A stretch of DNA of 64,000 nt from Solwaraspora sp. WMMD791 (lineage in GTDB: Bacteria > Actinomycetota > Actinomycetes > Mycobacteriales > Micromonosporaceae), in NCBI RefSeq assembly GCF_029581195.1, contig NZ_CP120737.1, positions 868,001-932,000 of the forward strand, given 5' to 3'. The stretch's first letter is position 1. Each line of letters begins with the position of its first letter. The position numbers and the translations under genes are program-made. Positions 17,566-25,908 of the stretch are shown here, one piece after another. The notes below the pieces were generated by a model. It had not been told where the DNA came from. It saw only the letters and a program-made list of their open reading frames with translations, and searched no databases.

Positions 17566-18350
17566 CGCGCCGCCTCCGCCGGCGGTACCCGCAGCGAGAC
17601 CACGCTGGCCCGTAGGTCGGTCTCGGCGGCCAGGGTGAGCTGGGCGCCGGCCGGGATCAGCAGGCAGGTGTCAGCGGCGAGCCGCACCGGTTCACCCGCC
17701 ACGCTGCTGTGCCCGGTCCCTCGACCGTGGTGCAGGTAGACGGCGAGCTCGGCGTCGGCCCGCCCGATGACCTGCTCGCACCCCGCCGCGACGTCGACGA
17801 GATCGATGCGGTGCAACGGACCGCTGAAGATTCCCGTGGTGTCCACTGCACCCTGGGCGAAGAGGTCGGTGACGACGACGTTGCTCAACGGGGCTCCTCC
17901 ATGGGGTGGGCGCGCTCCGGACAGAAGCGCGGTCGTGGTCGGCGGCAGGGTCTCGATCACCCACCAGTTCAGCTCGTCGGAACCGGTGTTTCGCAGGCCG
18001 TGTACGTTGCCGACGCCGGTGAGCGCCACCGAACCGGCGGCCACCGGGTGCGGTACGCCGTTGAGCAGCACCTCGCCCCGGCCGGCGACGATCAGGTACA
18101 GCTCTTCGGTCCGGGTGTGCCGGTGTTCGCCGCTGATCCCGCCCGGCGGGATCGAGGCCCATTCGACTGCTTCGGTCGCCGAGCCGAGCTGCCGACGGCC
18201 AGCGAAGGCCTTCCAATGGGTCCGCCCGGCCGCCCCGTGTACGCCGTAGACAGTTGCGCTGGGACCGGTCGCGGTGGCGACGGCGGTGATCGCGCCGGCT
18301 GTGGCCCGCCCCGGACCCGGCGGCCGCCGTGCCGCAGCGGCGGCGGTCAT
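17562..18350 (-). CDS. Two-domain cupin protein in the cyclitol operon
   Basis: A 262-aa bicupin. The first barrel (residues ~50-140) has a recognisable metal motif, HRHTRTEELYLIVAGRG (His, His, Glu) and a later GNVHGLRN (His). The second (~160-255) has SGPLHRIDLVDVAAG and LAVYLHHGRGTG, a more divergent version. Cupins of this sort are metal-dependent isomerases, epimerases or dioxygenases. The start ATG overlaps the stop of the cyclase gene (ATGA at 18347-18350) and its own stop overlaps the next start, so three genes are translated as one unit. Acting directly on the cyclase product is the natural inference. Confidence 0.85.
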   Translation of the reverse strand: MTAAAAARRPPGPGRATAGAITAVATATGPSATVYGVHGAAGRTHWKAFAGRRQLGSATEAVEWASIPPGGISGEHRHTRTEELYLIVAGRGEVLLNGVPHPVAAGSVALTGVGNVHGLRNTGSDELNWWVIETLPPTTTALLSGARPPHGGAPLSNVVVTDLFAQGAVDTTGIFSGPLHRIDLVDVAAGCEQVIGRADAELAVYLHHGRGTGHSSVAGEPVRLAADTCLLIPAGAQLTLAAETDLRASVVSLRVPPAEAAR

Positions 18351-19624
18351 CGGGCCACCGCCAGCTGCTGGCGGTTGGCGAGCTCGGCGGCGCTGGCGGC
18401 GATTTCGTCCTCACGTACGTCGTTGACGAAGACGGCGGCGCCGATACCGACCGGCAGGGGCAGCCGCTGCTGCCCGTCGCGGTGGCGTACGGTGTCCTGC
18501 AGTGCGTGTGCCAGCACCGGTGCGGTGCACAGTGGATGCCAGATGGGTAGGCCGAGGGCGGTCATGGTGGCGAGGATTCGATCGCACTGGGCCCGGCTGA
18601 CCAGACCGCGCCGGGTCGCCAGCACGGTGGTCAGCGCCATGTCGATCGCGACCGCCTCGCCGTGCAGCAGTTCCGGCAACGCGCGCATCTCGATCGTCGG
18701 GCTGAACGTGTGTCCGTAGTCGACGACCCGTTCGAGCACCTGCTCCCACAGGTTGGGCTGCAGTTCCTCGAGCATGCCGTGGATCGCGCGTTCCAGGACG
18801 TCGGTCGCCGGGTCGGGGTCGGGGTCCTGTCGGGACAGTCGGGCGGAGACCGGGACCGTGTCCAGCGGCGGTACCGGTTCGCCGTCACGGTGCGTCATGG
18901 GCTGCAGGCGGGTGGCGAGCAGGTGCCGACCGTGGGTGGCGAGCAGTTCGAACAGGCGGGCGTCCTTGATGAGACCGATCTTGAGGATCTCGGCCAGTCC
19001 GTTGCTGACGTGCCGCCGGTCGAGGGTACGCAGGAAGGTCCGGTCGAGCAGGGTGCGTTCGGCCGGATAGTAGGTGCCAAGACGGTTCTTGTGACCGTTG
19101 TGGTTGACCCCGGTCTTGGCACCTACTCCGGCATCCACGAGTCCGATCAGGGTGGTGGGGATCCGGACGTAGGGCAGCGCCCGGCGGTAGAGGCTGGCCG
19201 CCAGGCCGACGATGTCCAGCAGGACGCCGCCGCCGATGCCGATCATGGGCTCCCGACGCCGGTCGACACCGAACTCGTCGAGCGCCTCGACGACCGCCAA
19301 GACGGCATCCATCGTCTTGTGTGACTCACCGTGTGGTAGTACGAGCAGCCTGAAGTCGACGTCGTGATGATGGAAGTAGCGGCGGATGCGGTCGCCGTAC
19401 AGCCGGTGCACGGTGGTGTCGGTGACCACCAGCCGCCGTAGTGGTGTCGCCGCCGACATCGACTCCAGGATGGCGTTGTTGGCGGGGTCCAGTAGGTCGT
19501 CACTGACCCGGACCTCGTAGGTGACCTGCTTGCTGGCACGAACGGACCAGTAGGACACGGGACTGCCGACGGTGACCAGCCCGTCGGCGTCGACACGGTC
19601 GCTGGCGTCCAGGTTTCGGTACAT
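18347..19624 (-). CDS. Sedoheptulose-7-phosphate cyclase, 2-epi-5-epi-valiolone synthase type
   Basis: A 425-aa member of the dehydroquinate-synthase-like sugar phosphate cyclases. These NAD+- and Zn2+/Co2+-dependent enzymes cyclise sedoheptulose 7-phosphate; the EEVS branch makes 2-epi-5-epi-valiolone, the first C7-cyclitol. Seen here: GESHK (NAD site, ~99-103), GIGGGVLLDI (~129-138), KTGVN...HKNRLG (170-183), and the metal ligands E212 (AEILK), H305 (YGHTFSP) and H321 (LLHGEA). GHTFSP rather than the dehydroquinate synthase version points to EEVS. Residues ~245-275 form a charged, Pro/Asp-rich insertion. The start at 19624 is preferred because GAAGGAGC precedes it; a longer frame to 19813 has no such site. 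A shared promoter motif lies at 19802. EEVS versus another cyclase of the branch is not fully settled. Confidence 0.88.
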   Translation of the reverse strand: MYRNLDASDRVDADGLVTVGSPVSYWSVRASKQVTYEVRVSDDLLDPANNAILESMSAATPLRRLVVTDTTVHRLYGDRIRRYFHHHDVDFRLLVLPHGESHKTMDAVLAVVEALDEFGVDRRREPMIGIGGGVLLDIVGLAASLYRRALPYVRIPTTLIGLVDAGVGAKTGVNHNGHKNRLGTYYPAERTLLDRTFLRTLDRRHVSNGLAEILKIGLIKDARLFELLATHGRHLLATRLQPMTHRDGEPVPPLDTVPVSARLSRQDPDPDPATDVLERAIHGMLEELQPNLWEQVLERVVDYGHTFSPTIEMRALPELLHGEAVAIDMALTTVLATRRGLVSRAQCDRILATMTALGLPIWHPLCTAPVLAHALQDTVRHRDGQQRLPLPVGIGAAVFVNDVREDEIAASAAELANRQQLAVAR

Positions 19625-19801
19625 CTGCGCTCCTTCGGTGACCCGCTCTCGATCGTGAGGGGAGGTTGAACAGCCTGCGGTGGTAGCCGCGCCCGCTCGG
19701 CCGCGCCCGCTCAGACGGACGCGGCGGATCGGCGGAGTGCCAGGTGACGCCCCGGTTCCCGAGGGCAAGCGCCGGGCGGGTTCAGCGGGGATCGCAACCC
19801 A

Positions 19802-19817
19802 ATGTAGGTGCATGCAT
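19802..19817. promoter_or_regulatory. Candidate MarR-type operator upstream of the cyclase
   Basis: ATGTAGGTGCATGCAT sits about 180 bp before the cyclase ATG, in the 297-bp gap after the MarR gene. Its reverse complement, ATGCATGCACCTACAT, closely resembles the motif at 20570-20591 in the VOC promoter. The rest of this gap (19625-19921) shows no gene. Confidence 0.45.
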
Positions 19818-19921
19818 AGAAGTCGACAAGTCGCCGGAAGTTAATTGCGCGTAACGACACACCTGGATGGATGTCCCCGCCGTGGTGGGTGCGCGGGTGG
19901 CGTCGGGTCAGCTGGACGAGT

Positions 19922-20374
19922 TCAGTCGCGGCCGGTGGTCTCGGGCGGCAGGTAACGCAGACGGGCCACGACGGCGGCGGTGCGTCCGTCGATGGAGGCG
20001 AGGTCCAGGGCGAGCGCGACTTCCCGGTCGAACAGTGTCGCGGCTTCGCGGCACACCTGCCGCCCTTCCTCGGTGATCATCGCGTGTACGCCACGGCGGT
20101 CCTGCTCCGCCGTGGAGCGTCTGGCCAGCCCTCGGTCCTCCAGCCGGGCCACCAGGCGGCTGACCGACGACTGGTTCAGGCCGACCGCGTCGGCGAGCTG
20201 CTGCATGCGTATCCCGCCCGGGTCGCCGGCGGCGAGGGTGTTCAGGGCCAGGAACTCACTGAGCCCGACCCCGGTGCTGCGGGCCAGTTTCCGGTCAAGT
20301 TGGGTGCTCACCTCGGCCACCAGGACAGAGAGCTGTCGCCAGAGCTCGACCTCGTCGCCTCGTCGTTGCGCCAT
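19922..20374 (-). CDS. MarR-family transcriptional regulator
   Basis: A 150-aa MarR protein. The winged helix-turn-helix lies at residues ~57-110 (GIRMQQLADAVGLNQSSVSRLVARLEDRGLARR, then the wing AEQDRRGVHAMITEEG). Flanking helices form the dimer interface. It is divergent from the VOC gene and upstream of the cyclase on the same strand. A perfect palindrome in its own promoter and related motifs before the two biosynthetic arms make it the likely cluster-specific regulator. MarR proteins usually release DNA on binding a small aromatic or cyclic ligand. Confidence 0.92.
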   Translation of the reverse strand: MAQRRGDEVELWRQLSVLVAEVSTQLDRKLARSTGVGLSEFLALNTLAAGDPGGIRMQQLADAVGLNQSSVSRLVARLEDRGLARRSTAEQDRRGVHAMITEEGRQVCREAATLFDREVALALDLASIDGRTAAVVARLRYLPPETTGRD

Positions 20375-20443
20375 CCTTGATCACCTGTTCTGTGTGCGTC
20401 GCATGTCCCTCTGGGCGGCGGAGGTCTGATCGACATCTGCGAA

Positions 20444-20459
20444 ACATGCGCTCGCATGT
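20444..20459. promoter_or_regulatory. Perfect palindrome in the MarR promoter
   Basis: ACATGCGCTCGCATGT has perfect 7-bp arms around CT, about 70 bp before the MarR start. Size and position fit autoregulation by a MarR dimer. Confidence 0.6.
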
Positions 20460-20569
20460 AATGTTAGTCCCGTTTCCGGTCGTGTCGCGAGATGGCGGAG
20501 CAGTTCAGATCGCTTGTTACGTTACGTGCCGGGCGGCCCAGCTGTCTGTGAGGGAAATTTTACTTGCGG

Positions 20570-20591
20570 ATGCATGCATGTACCCGTACAT
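20570..20591. promoter_or_regulatory. Overlapping palindromes before the VOC gene
   Basis: TGCATGCA (20571-20578) runs directly into ATGTACCCGTACAT (20578-20591, perfect 6-bp arms). Together they resemble the cyclase-promoter motif in reverse complement. The site is 45 bp upstream of the VOC start codon, a position suitable for repression. Confidence 0.55.
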
Positions 20592-20636
20592 TGATCGCGG
20601 TTGTGATCCCCAGCCGGACAGTGCGAGAGGGACGAC

Positions 20637-21683
20637 ATGGACTCCGCGGACCTGCTTGCGGCACCCACCCGACCGTCGGGCGTACCCACCGCCCGCGCCG
20701 TCGACCACTACGCCTTCACCGTGACGGACCTGCCCCGGGCAGTGGCGTTCTGCACCGAGGTGCTCGGCGGTGAACTCTGCTACGAGGAGGGGCCGATCGT
20801 CCATCCGGACAGCGACTGGATGGCCCGTAAACTCGGCGTCCACCCCCGGGCCCGGACCAGGGTCGCGCTGGTCCGACTGCACGACGCCAACCTCGAACTG
20901 TTCGGTTACGACACGCCGGACCAGGTACGCGTCCCACCACCACCCGGGGTCACCGGCAACGCCTACCTGGCGCTGGCCGTCGCCGACCTGCCGGCCGCGC
21001 TGACCGCACTCGACACCGTGCCACAGGCGCGCGTCGAGACCACCACCGTCGACCCCGTCGGCGGCACCCGTATCGCCTGGTGCCGCACCGACCTCGGGCT
21101 CTGGCTACAACTCCGGCAGGGCGACGACCCGCCCGCCCGCGGCCGGTACCGCCCTCGGCCCCGACCGGCCGGCGGCACCGCGCCGGCCGTCGCGGGTATC
21201 CAGGGTGTGGAGCATTTCGGTCGGGCCGTCGCCGACCTGCCGGCTGCGGTCACGTTCTTCGTCGACGTGCTGGGAGCCGAACCGATCACTGCCGGGCAGC
21301 CCGCTCCGGGGCGCGGCGCCGCGTCGCCCACGGTCGCGCTGAGGCTCGGACCGACGGCCAACCTCGAACTCGTCGCCGGTAGCCCCGCTCCGCCCCAGAC
21401 CCCGCGCAACAGCGACATCGGCGGCCACCACCTCGCCATCTACGTCGACGACGTGGACGTCGCCGCCAGCGCCCTCGCCGGGGTTCCCGGCGTGGTCGTC
21501 ATGGGTGAACCCGAGACGATCACCAGTGGCCCCCTCGTCGGCGACCGATGGGTCTACTTCCGTACCCCGATCGGTCTGCAGATGGAGCTCGTCAACATGC
21601 CCGACGGGCGGCTGCCGTACGAGGCCACGACGACGGCCCGCCGCGCCACCCCGGGTGCCCACCGCTGGCACGACCGCCCCTGA
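20637..21683 (+). CDS. Two-domain VOC-fold protein, candidate 2-epi-5-epi-valiolone epimerase
   Basis: A 348-aa protein with two vicinal-oxygen-chelate (glyoxalase-like) halves, ~20-160 and ~185-330. Metal-type ligands recur: H24 (VDHYAF) with NLELFGY, VEHFGRAV with NLELVAG, and GHHLAIYVDD with MELVN. In the cetoniacytone pathway CetB, a VOC protein, epimerises 2-epi-5-epi-valiolone; a VOC gene beside an EEVS-type cyclase is best explained the same way. The fold is clear, the reaction is inference. The family also contains 4-hydroxyphenylpyruvate dioxygenases, but the C-terminal HPPD signature is not seen. It is the first gene of the right arm, under a palindromic promoter, with 99 bp to the next gene. 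Confidence 0.85.
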   Translation: MDSADLLAAPTRPSGVPTARAVDHYAFTVTDLPRAVAFCTEVLGGELCYEEGPIVHPDSDWMARKLGVHPRARTRVALVRLHDANLELFGYDTPDQVRVPPPPGVTGNAYLALAVADLPAALTALDTVPQARVETTTVDPVGGTRIAWCRTDLGLWLQLRQGDDPPARGRYRPRPRPAGGTAPAVAGIQGVEHFGRAVADLPAAVTFFVDVLGAEPITAGQPAPGRGAASPTVALRLGPTANLELVAGSPAPPQTPRNSDIGGHHLAIYVDDVDVAASALAGVPGVVVMGEPETITSGPLVGDRWVYFRTPIGLQMELVNMPDGRLPYEATTTARRATPGAHRWHDRP

Positions 21684-21782
21684 CCGGCCCCCACCAGCGC
21701 TTCCGACACCGCCGCCGCGACCGGCGCGCCACCGGCGCTCGCCCGGCGGTGCCGTCGCGCGTGCCCGTCGAAAGGACCCCTC

Positions 21783-22823
21783 ATGCGTTGGACCAACCTC
21801 TACGTCTGCGGTACCGGCACCTGGCTGCCCAAGCCGGTCGCGGTCGACGACGCCGTCCGGGACGGTCGCTACCCGGCCGAGTCCGCGCAGCGCAGCGCTC
21901 AGACACATGTCACTGTCGCCACCGACGAGCAGGCTCCCGACATGGCCGTACGAGCGGCCCGGCAGGCTGTCGCGCGGTCCGCGCGTGCGGCCGGTGACAT
22001 CGCGGCGGTCTTCCACGCGGTCGTGCTGCATGCCGGCCTCGACGTCTGGAACGCCGCCTCCTATCTGCAGCGTCACGTCGCCGCCCGGAACGCGTTCGTC
22101 GCCGAGATCCGCAGCGGCTCCAACGGTGGGCTGGTCGCCGTCGAGGCCGCCGCCGCGTACCTGCTGGCTCACCCTGAGGCCCCCGCCGCCCTGGTCACCG
22201 CCGCCGACCGCTGGCCCGAGCCGTACTTCGACCGCTGGCGCTGCGACCGGATCGTGTACGCCGACGGCGCCGCCGCGATCACCCTGTCCCGGCACGACGG
22301 CTTCGCCGAGATCCTGGCGATGGCCACGCACACCGACGCCGAACTGGAAGGAATGCACCGTGGCACGGAGCCGTTCGGCGCGTACGGCACCGCCACCGCC
22401 GCCGCGATCAACCTCGACGACCGGCATCGCGGCTTTCTCGCCGAGACCGCGCGCGAGGAGATCTGGCGTCGACTCGATCTCGGCGTCCGGGGCGCCTGCG
22501 AGCAGGCGCTGGCCGAGGCCGGACTGACCGGCGCCGACATCGACCACGTCGTCCTGCCGCACTTCGGACTCTGGCTGACCCGACGACAGATCCTGCAACC
22601 GCTCGGCGTCACCGACCTGACCCGTACCACCTGGGACTTCTCCCGACAGGTGGGCCACCTGGGTGCCGGCGACCAACTTGCCGGCCTCAACCACCTCACC
22701 GAATCCGGTGTCCTGCGGCCCGGCGCGCACGTGCTGCTCGTCGGGGCCGGCGCAGGTTTCACCTGGACCGGCGCCGTACTGCGGATCCGCAACACCCCCG
22801 CCTGGTCCGGCCAGCCGGTGTGA
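21783..22823 (+). CDS. KAS III-like acyltransferase with Ser in place of the active-site Cys
   Basis: A 346-aa thiolase-fold protein of the ketoacyl-ACP synthase III type. In condensing enzymes a Cys sits in the motif GCxGG; here it reads GSNGG, placing S113 at that position. The His (LPHFGLW, H260) and an Asp in GHLGAGD (D297, where Asn is usual) remain. This Ser/Cys-His-Asp layout matches the acyl-transferring branch (DpsC with Ser; CerJ with Asp), which moves acyl groups to acceptors rather than making C-C bonds. In a cyclitol cluster the acceptor could be a ring hydroxyl. The start ATG 21783 follows CGAAAGGACCCCTC. Next gene follows in 49 bp. Confidence 0.88.
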   Translation: MRWTNLYVCGTGTWLPKPVAVDDAVRDGRYPAESAQRSAQTHVTVATDEQAPDMAVRAARQAVARSARAAGDIAAVFHAVVLHAGLDVWNAASYLQRHVAARNAFVAEIRSGSNGGLVAVEAAAAYLLAHPEAPAALVTAADRWPEPYFDRWRCDRIVYADGAAAITLSRHDGFAEILAMATHTDAELEGMHRGTEPFGAYGTATAAAINLDDRHRGFLAETAREEIWRRLDLGVRGACEQALAEAGLTGADIDHVVLPHFGLWLTRRQILQPLGVTDLTRTTWDFSRQVGHLGAGDQLAGLNHLTESGVLRPGAHVLLVGAGAGFTWTGAVLRIRNTPAWSGQPV

Positions 22824-22872
22824 CCGGCGCCGGCGGCCATCTCCACACCTTGCAGCAGGGAGGAATCGCGTC

Positions 22873-24543
22873 ATGAGTCAACTCACCCGCCGGCGGCTGC
22901 TCGCCGGCACGGCCGCTGCCGGTGGCGGCATGCTCGCCGGTGGCGTCCTGGCCGGCGACCGCCCGGCCGTCGCCGCGCCGACCGGCGTACCGGCCGGGAC
23001 CACCGCTGACCCGGCCGCGACCGGTGCCGTTCGCCCGGTGACCGTCACCGCCACCGACCCCCGCTACCCGGACCTGGTCCGCGGCACCAACCAGCGGTGG
23101 GTCGGTCGCCCGGACACGGTCTGCGTGGTCACCTCCGCCGCGCAGGTCGCGGCGGTCGTGCAGCAGGCGGTCCGGACCGGCACCCGGTTCGCGGTGCGTA
23201 GCGGCGGGCACTGCTACGAGGACTTCGTCACCAGCGGCGACATCCGGCTGGTGATCGACCTGTCGCAGCTGACCGAGGTCCGTTACGACCCCGGGCGGCG
23301 GGCCTTCTCCGTCGGCGCCGGCACCCCCCTCGGCCGGGTCTACCAGGCCCTCTACAAGCAGTGGGGGGTGTTTCTGCCGGCCGGGAACTGCCCGACCGTG
23401 GCCGTCGGTGGGCACATCGCCGGCGGCGGGTACGGATCCCAGTCGCGGCGCAACGGCCTGGCCGTCGACCACCTCTACGCCGTCGAGGTGGTCGTGGTGG
23501 ACGCGAGTGGCCGCGCCCGGGTCGTGGTCGCCACCCGGGAGGACGACGACCCGTACCGGGATCTGTGGTGGGCGTTCACCGGCGGCGGGGGCGGCAACTT
23601 CGGGGTGGTGACCCGGTACTGGCTGCGGTCACCCGGTGCGACCAGCGCCGACCCGGCCCGGTTGCTGCCCCGCCCGCCGTCGCAGGTCTGGATCCACGAG
23701 GTCGCCTGGCCCTGGGAGTCGCTCACCGAGGACCGGTTCGCCCGGCTGATGCGCAACCACGGCGAGTGGCACGCCGACAACAGCGCTCCGGACTCGCCGT
23801 ACGTCAACCTGTTCAGCCAGCTCAAGCCGTGGCACAAGGCGCAGGGTGCGGTGACCATGGTGACCCAGGTCGACGCCGACGCGCCGGGTGCCGAACGGAT
23901 GCTGGCCGACTACGTGGCACAGGTCGGTGCCGGGGTCGGGGTCGCGGCGCGGGTGCTGCAACACCGCAAGGTGCCCTGGCTCGTCGCCACCGGCTGGTCC
24001 GGCTTCACCGGACCGGACCCGACGGTACGGTTCAAGGGCAAGTCGGCCTACCTGCGGGCCAGCTACCCGGAGGAGCAGCTGCCGGTGATGTACCGGCACC
24101 TGACCCGTACCGACTTCGCCAATCCGACAGCCCTGATGATGATCGCCTCGTACGGCGGCCAGGTGAACGTGTGGCGACCCGGCGACACCGCGGTGCCGCA
24201 ACGGGACTCCGTCATCAAGATGCAGTGTGTCACGTTGTGGAACGACGCCCGTGACGACGCGGTGAACCTGGCCTGGGTACGCGAGTTCTACCGCGACCTC
24301 TACGCGGCCACCGGTGGTGTGCCGGTGCCCGGTCCCGTGATGGACGGCTGCTTCGTGAACTACGCCGATGTCGATCTTGGCGACCCGGCGCTGAACACCT
24401 CTGGCGTGCCCTGGCACGACCTGTACTACAAGGACAACTACCGGCGGCTGCAACGGATCAAGGCACGCTGGGATCCGCGCGACGTCTTCCGCCACGCCCA
24501 GTCGATCCGGCTGCCCGGTTCCGCCGACCGGCCGGTCCGGTGA
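22873..24543 (+). CDS. Tat-exported bicovalent FAD oxidase (BBE-like)
   Basis: A 556-aa berberine-bridge-enzyme-type oxidase. The start at 22873 follows GGGAGGAA and gives a twin-arginine signal (TRRRLLAG at residues 5-12, then a Gly/Ala stretch to about 36); a longer in-frame start at 22663 overlaps the previous gene and is rejected. FAD-binding domain ~80-250: SGGH carries the His for 8-alpha linkage (H113) and GNCPTV the Cys for 6-S linkage (C173), so flavin is bound twice. The C-terminal BBE motif (YYKDNYRRLQRIKARWDP) is intact. Such enzymes oxidise sugars and secondary alcohols. Export suggests the last oxidation occurs outside the membrane, as seen with late-acting oxidases in other pathways. 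It abuts the next gene. Confidence 0.9.
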   Translation: MSQLTRRRLLAGTAAAGGGMLAGGVLAGDRPAVAAPTGVPAGTTADPAATGAVRPVTVTATDPRYPDLVRGTNQRWVGRPDTVCVVTSAAQVAAVVQQAVRTGTRFAVRSGGHCYEDFVTSGDIRLVIDLSQLTEVRYDPGRRAFSVGAGTPLGRVYQALYKQWGVFLPAGNCPTVAVGGHIAGGGYGSQSRRNGLAVDHLYAVEVVVVDASGRARVVVATREDDDPYRDLWWAFTGGGGGNFGVVTRYWLRSPGATSADPARLLPRPPSQVWIHEVAWPWESLTEDRFARLMRNHGEWHADNSAPDSPYVNLFSQLKPWHKAQGAVTMVTQVDADAPGAERMLADYVAQVGAGVGVAARVLQHRKVPWLVATGWSGFTGPDPTVRFKGKSAYLRASYPEEQLPVMYRHLTRTDFANPTALMMIASYGGQVNVWRPGDTAVPQRDSVIKMQCVTLWNDARDDAVNLAWVREFYRDLYAATGGVPVPGPVMDGCFVNYADVDLGDPALNTSGVPWHDLYYKDNYRRLQRIKARWDPRDVFRHAQSIRLPGSADRPVR

Positions 24544-24554
24544 GTGGAGGAGCG

Positions 24555-25712
24555 ATGGCGATCCACCACGGCACCGTACCCCGGCTGGACAGCCTCACCG
24601 GGATGCGCTTCCTCGCCGCCGCCGCGGTGTTCGGTTTCCACCTGTCCCTGCATCCACAGCTGCTGGGTGACAGCGCGGTGGCCCGGGCGTACATTGCCCT
24701 GCTGGCCAACGCCGGCTGGTTCGGGGTCACGTTCTTCTTCGTTCTCAGCGGGTTCGTTCTGGCCTGGTCGGCGCGTCCGGCGGACACCTACCGGGAGTTC
24801 GTCGGTCGTCGACTTGTCAAGATCTACCCGAACCATCTCGTCACCTTCGTGGTCGCGTTCGGCCTGTTCGGACTGGCCGGTGCCACCACCTGGGAGGCGG
24901 TGGGGAACCTGACCCTGCTGCACGCCTGGGTGCCGCGCGACACCAGCTTCTTCAGCATCAACCACCCGAGCTGGTCACTGTCGACCGAGATGTTCTTCTA
25001 CCTGATGTTTCCGCTGCTGTGGGCAGGCCTGCGACGCACCCCGACCCGGGCCCTGTGGCCCGCCGCGCTCGGCCTGATGGCGGTGATCATGGCGTTGCCG
25101 CTGGTGGCCGCGACGCTGCCGGCCGGCGAGGTGTTCGGCGAGAACCACCGCAATTCACCGCTGTACCAGCATCCGATGAACCAGGTCTGGTTGTTGTACG
25201 CGTTCCCGCCGGCACGGCTGCTCGACTTCGCCCTCGGCATGTTGATGGCGATGATCGTTCGCCGTGGACAGTGGCCCGGCCTGCGCCCGGCCCCGCTCGC
25301 CGGACTGGTCGCCGTCGGCTACCTGGTCAGCCTGACGCTACCGGTGCTCTACCAGCTCAACTCGGGTCTGGTGGTACCCCTGGCGTTGCTGATCGCCGCC
25401 GTGGCGGCCGGCGACGCACAGCATCGGGCCGGCTGGCTGCGGCGGCGGTGGATGGTCTTTCTCGGCGAGGTCTCCTTCGCGTTCTACCTGCTGCACGACA
25501 TCGTGCTGACCTGGATCGGTCGGGTCAGTGTCGGATGGGATCTTCCCGCCGGGGGCGGGTTCCTGGTTGGTGTGATCGCCTTCGCGGTCAGCCTCGCCGG
25601 TGCCACGGTGCTCTACCGCACCGTGGAGCGGCCGTTGACGCAGGCATGGGCACGTCGGCGGTCCCGGCCGGCGGAGCCCGTCGGGGAACCGGTCGGCGTG
25701 CCGACCCGCTGA
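24555..25712 (+). CDS. Membrane acyltransferase, acyltransferase 3 (OafA-like) family
   Basis: A 385-aa integral membrane protein with about 10 hydrophobic segments. Family marks: RFLAAAAVFGFH near the N-terminus (the His is the conserved catalytic-type residue) and NHPSWSLSTEMFFYLMFPLL around residues 138-157. Family members move acetyl or longer acyl groups from a cytoplasmic donor onto sugars or antibiotics at the membrane. ATG 24555 is chosen because GGAGGAG precedes it; a GTG at 24540 overlaps the oxidase stop. It is the last gene of the right arm, ended by a strong hairpin. It may acylate the cyclitol after export-linked oxidation, or confer self-protection. Confidence 0.88.
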   Translation: MAIHHGTVPRLDSLTGMRFLAAAAVFGFHLSLHPQLLGDSAVARAYIALLANAGWFGVTFFFVLSGFVLAWSARPADTYREFVGRRLVKIYPNHLVTFVVAFGLFGLAGATTWEAVGNLTLLHAWVPRDTSFFSINHPSWSLSTEMFFYLMFPLLWAGLRRTPTRALWPAALGLMAVIMALPLVAATLPAGEVFGENHRNSPLYQHPMNQVWLLYAFPPARLLDFALGMLMAMIVRRGQWPGLRPAPLAGLVAVGYLVSLTLPVLYQLNSGLVVPLALLIAAVAAGDAQHRAGWLRRRWMVFLGEVSFAFYLLHDIVLTWIGRVSVGWDLPAGGGFLVGVIAFAVSLAGATVLYRTVERPLTQAWARRRSRPAEPVGEPVGVPTR

Positions 25713-25718
25713 CCGGCA

Positions 25719-25761
25719 CCGGCTTCGGGCCCGCCCCGCCCCTCGGCGGGCCCGAAGCCGG
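25719..25761 (+). terminator. Terminator of the cyclitol right arm
   Basis: A perfect 17-bp stem (25719-25735 with 25745-25761) and a 9-nt loop start 7 nt after the acyltransferase stop. Confidence 0.85.
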
Positions 25762-25908
25762 CTGACGGCGATCGGTTGCACTGTGTGAATCATGCGAGGG
25801 ATTGTCCTAATAAGTGCGCTATAGGCCTTTTCAATCGTGGTCGCCTATGTAACCCTGATGTTTCGCGTCTGCCCGACGTCCTGATAGACGTCCAATGGGG
25901 AGGTACAG

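Noticed and set aside
19625-19813. Longer start for the cyclase
   Set aside because: The extension is Arg/Ser/Gly-rich and has no ribosome site; GAAGGAGC precedes the ATG at 19624.
22663-22872. Longer start for the flavin oxidase
   Set aside because: It would overlap the acyltransferase gene and bury the Tat signal; GGGAGGAA precedes ATG 22873.
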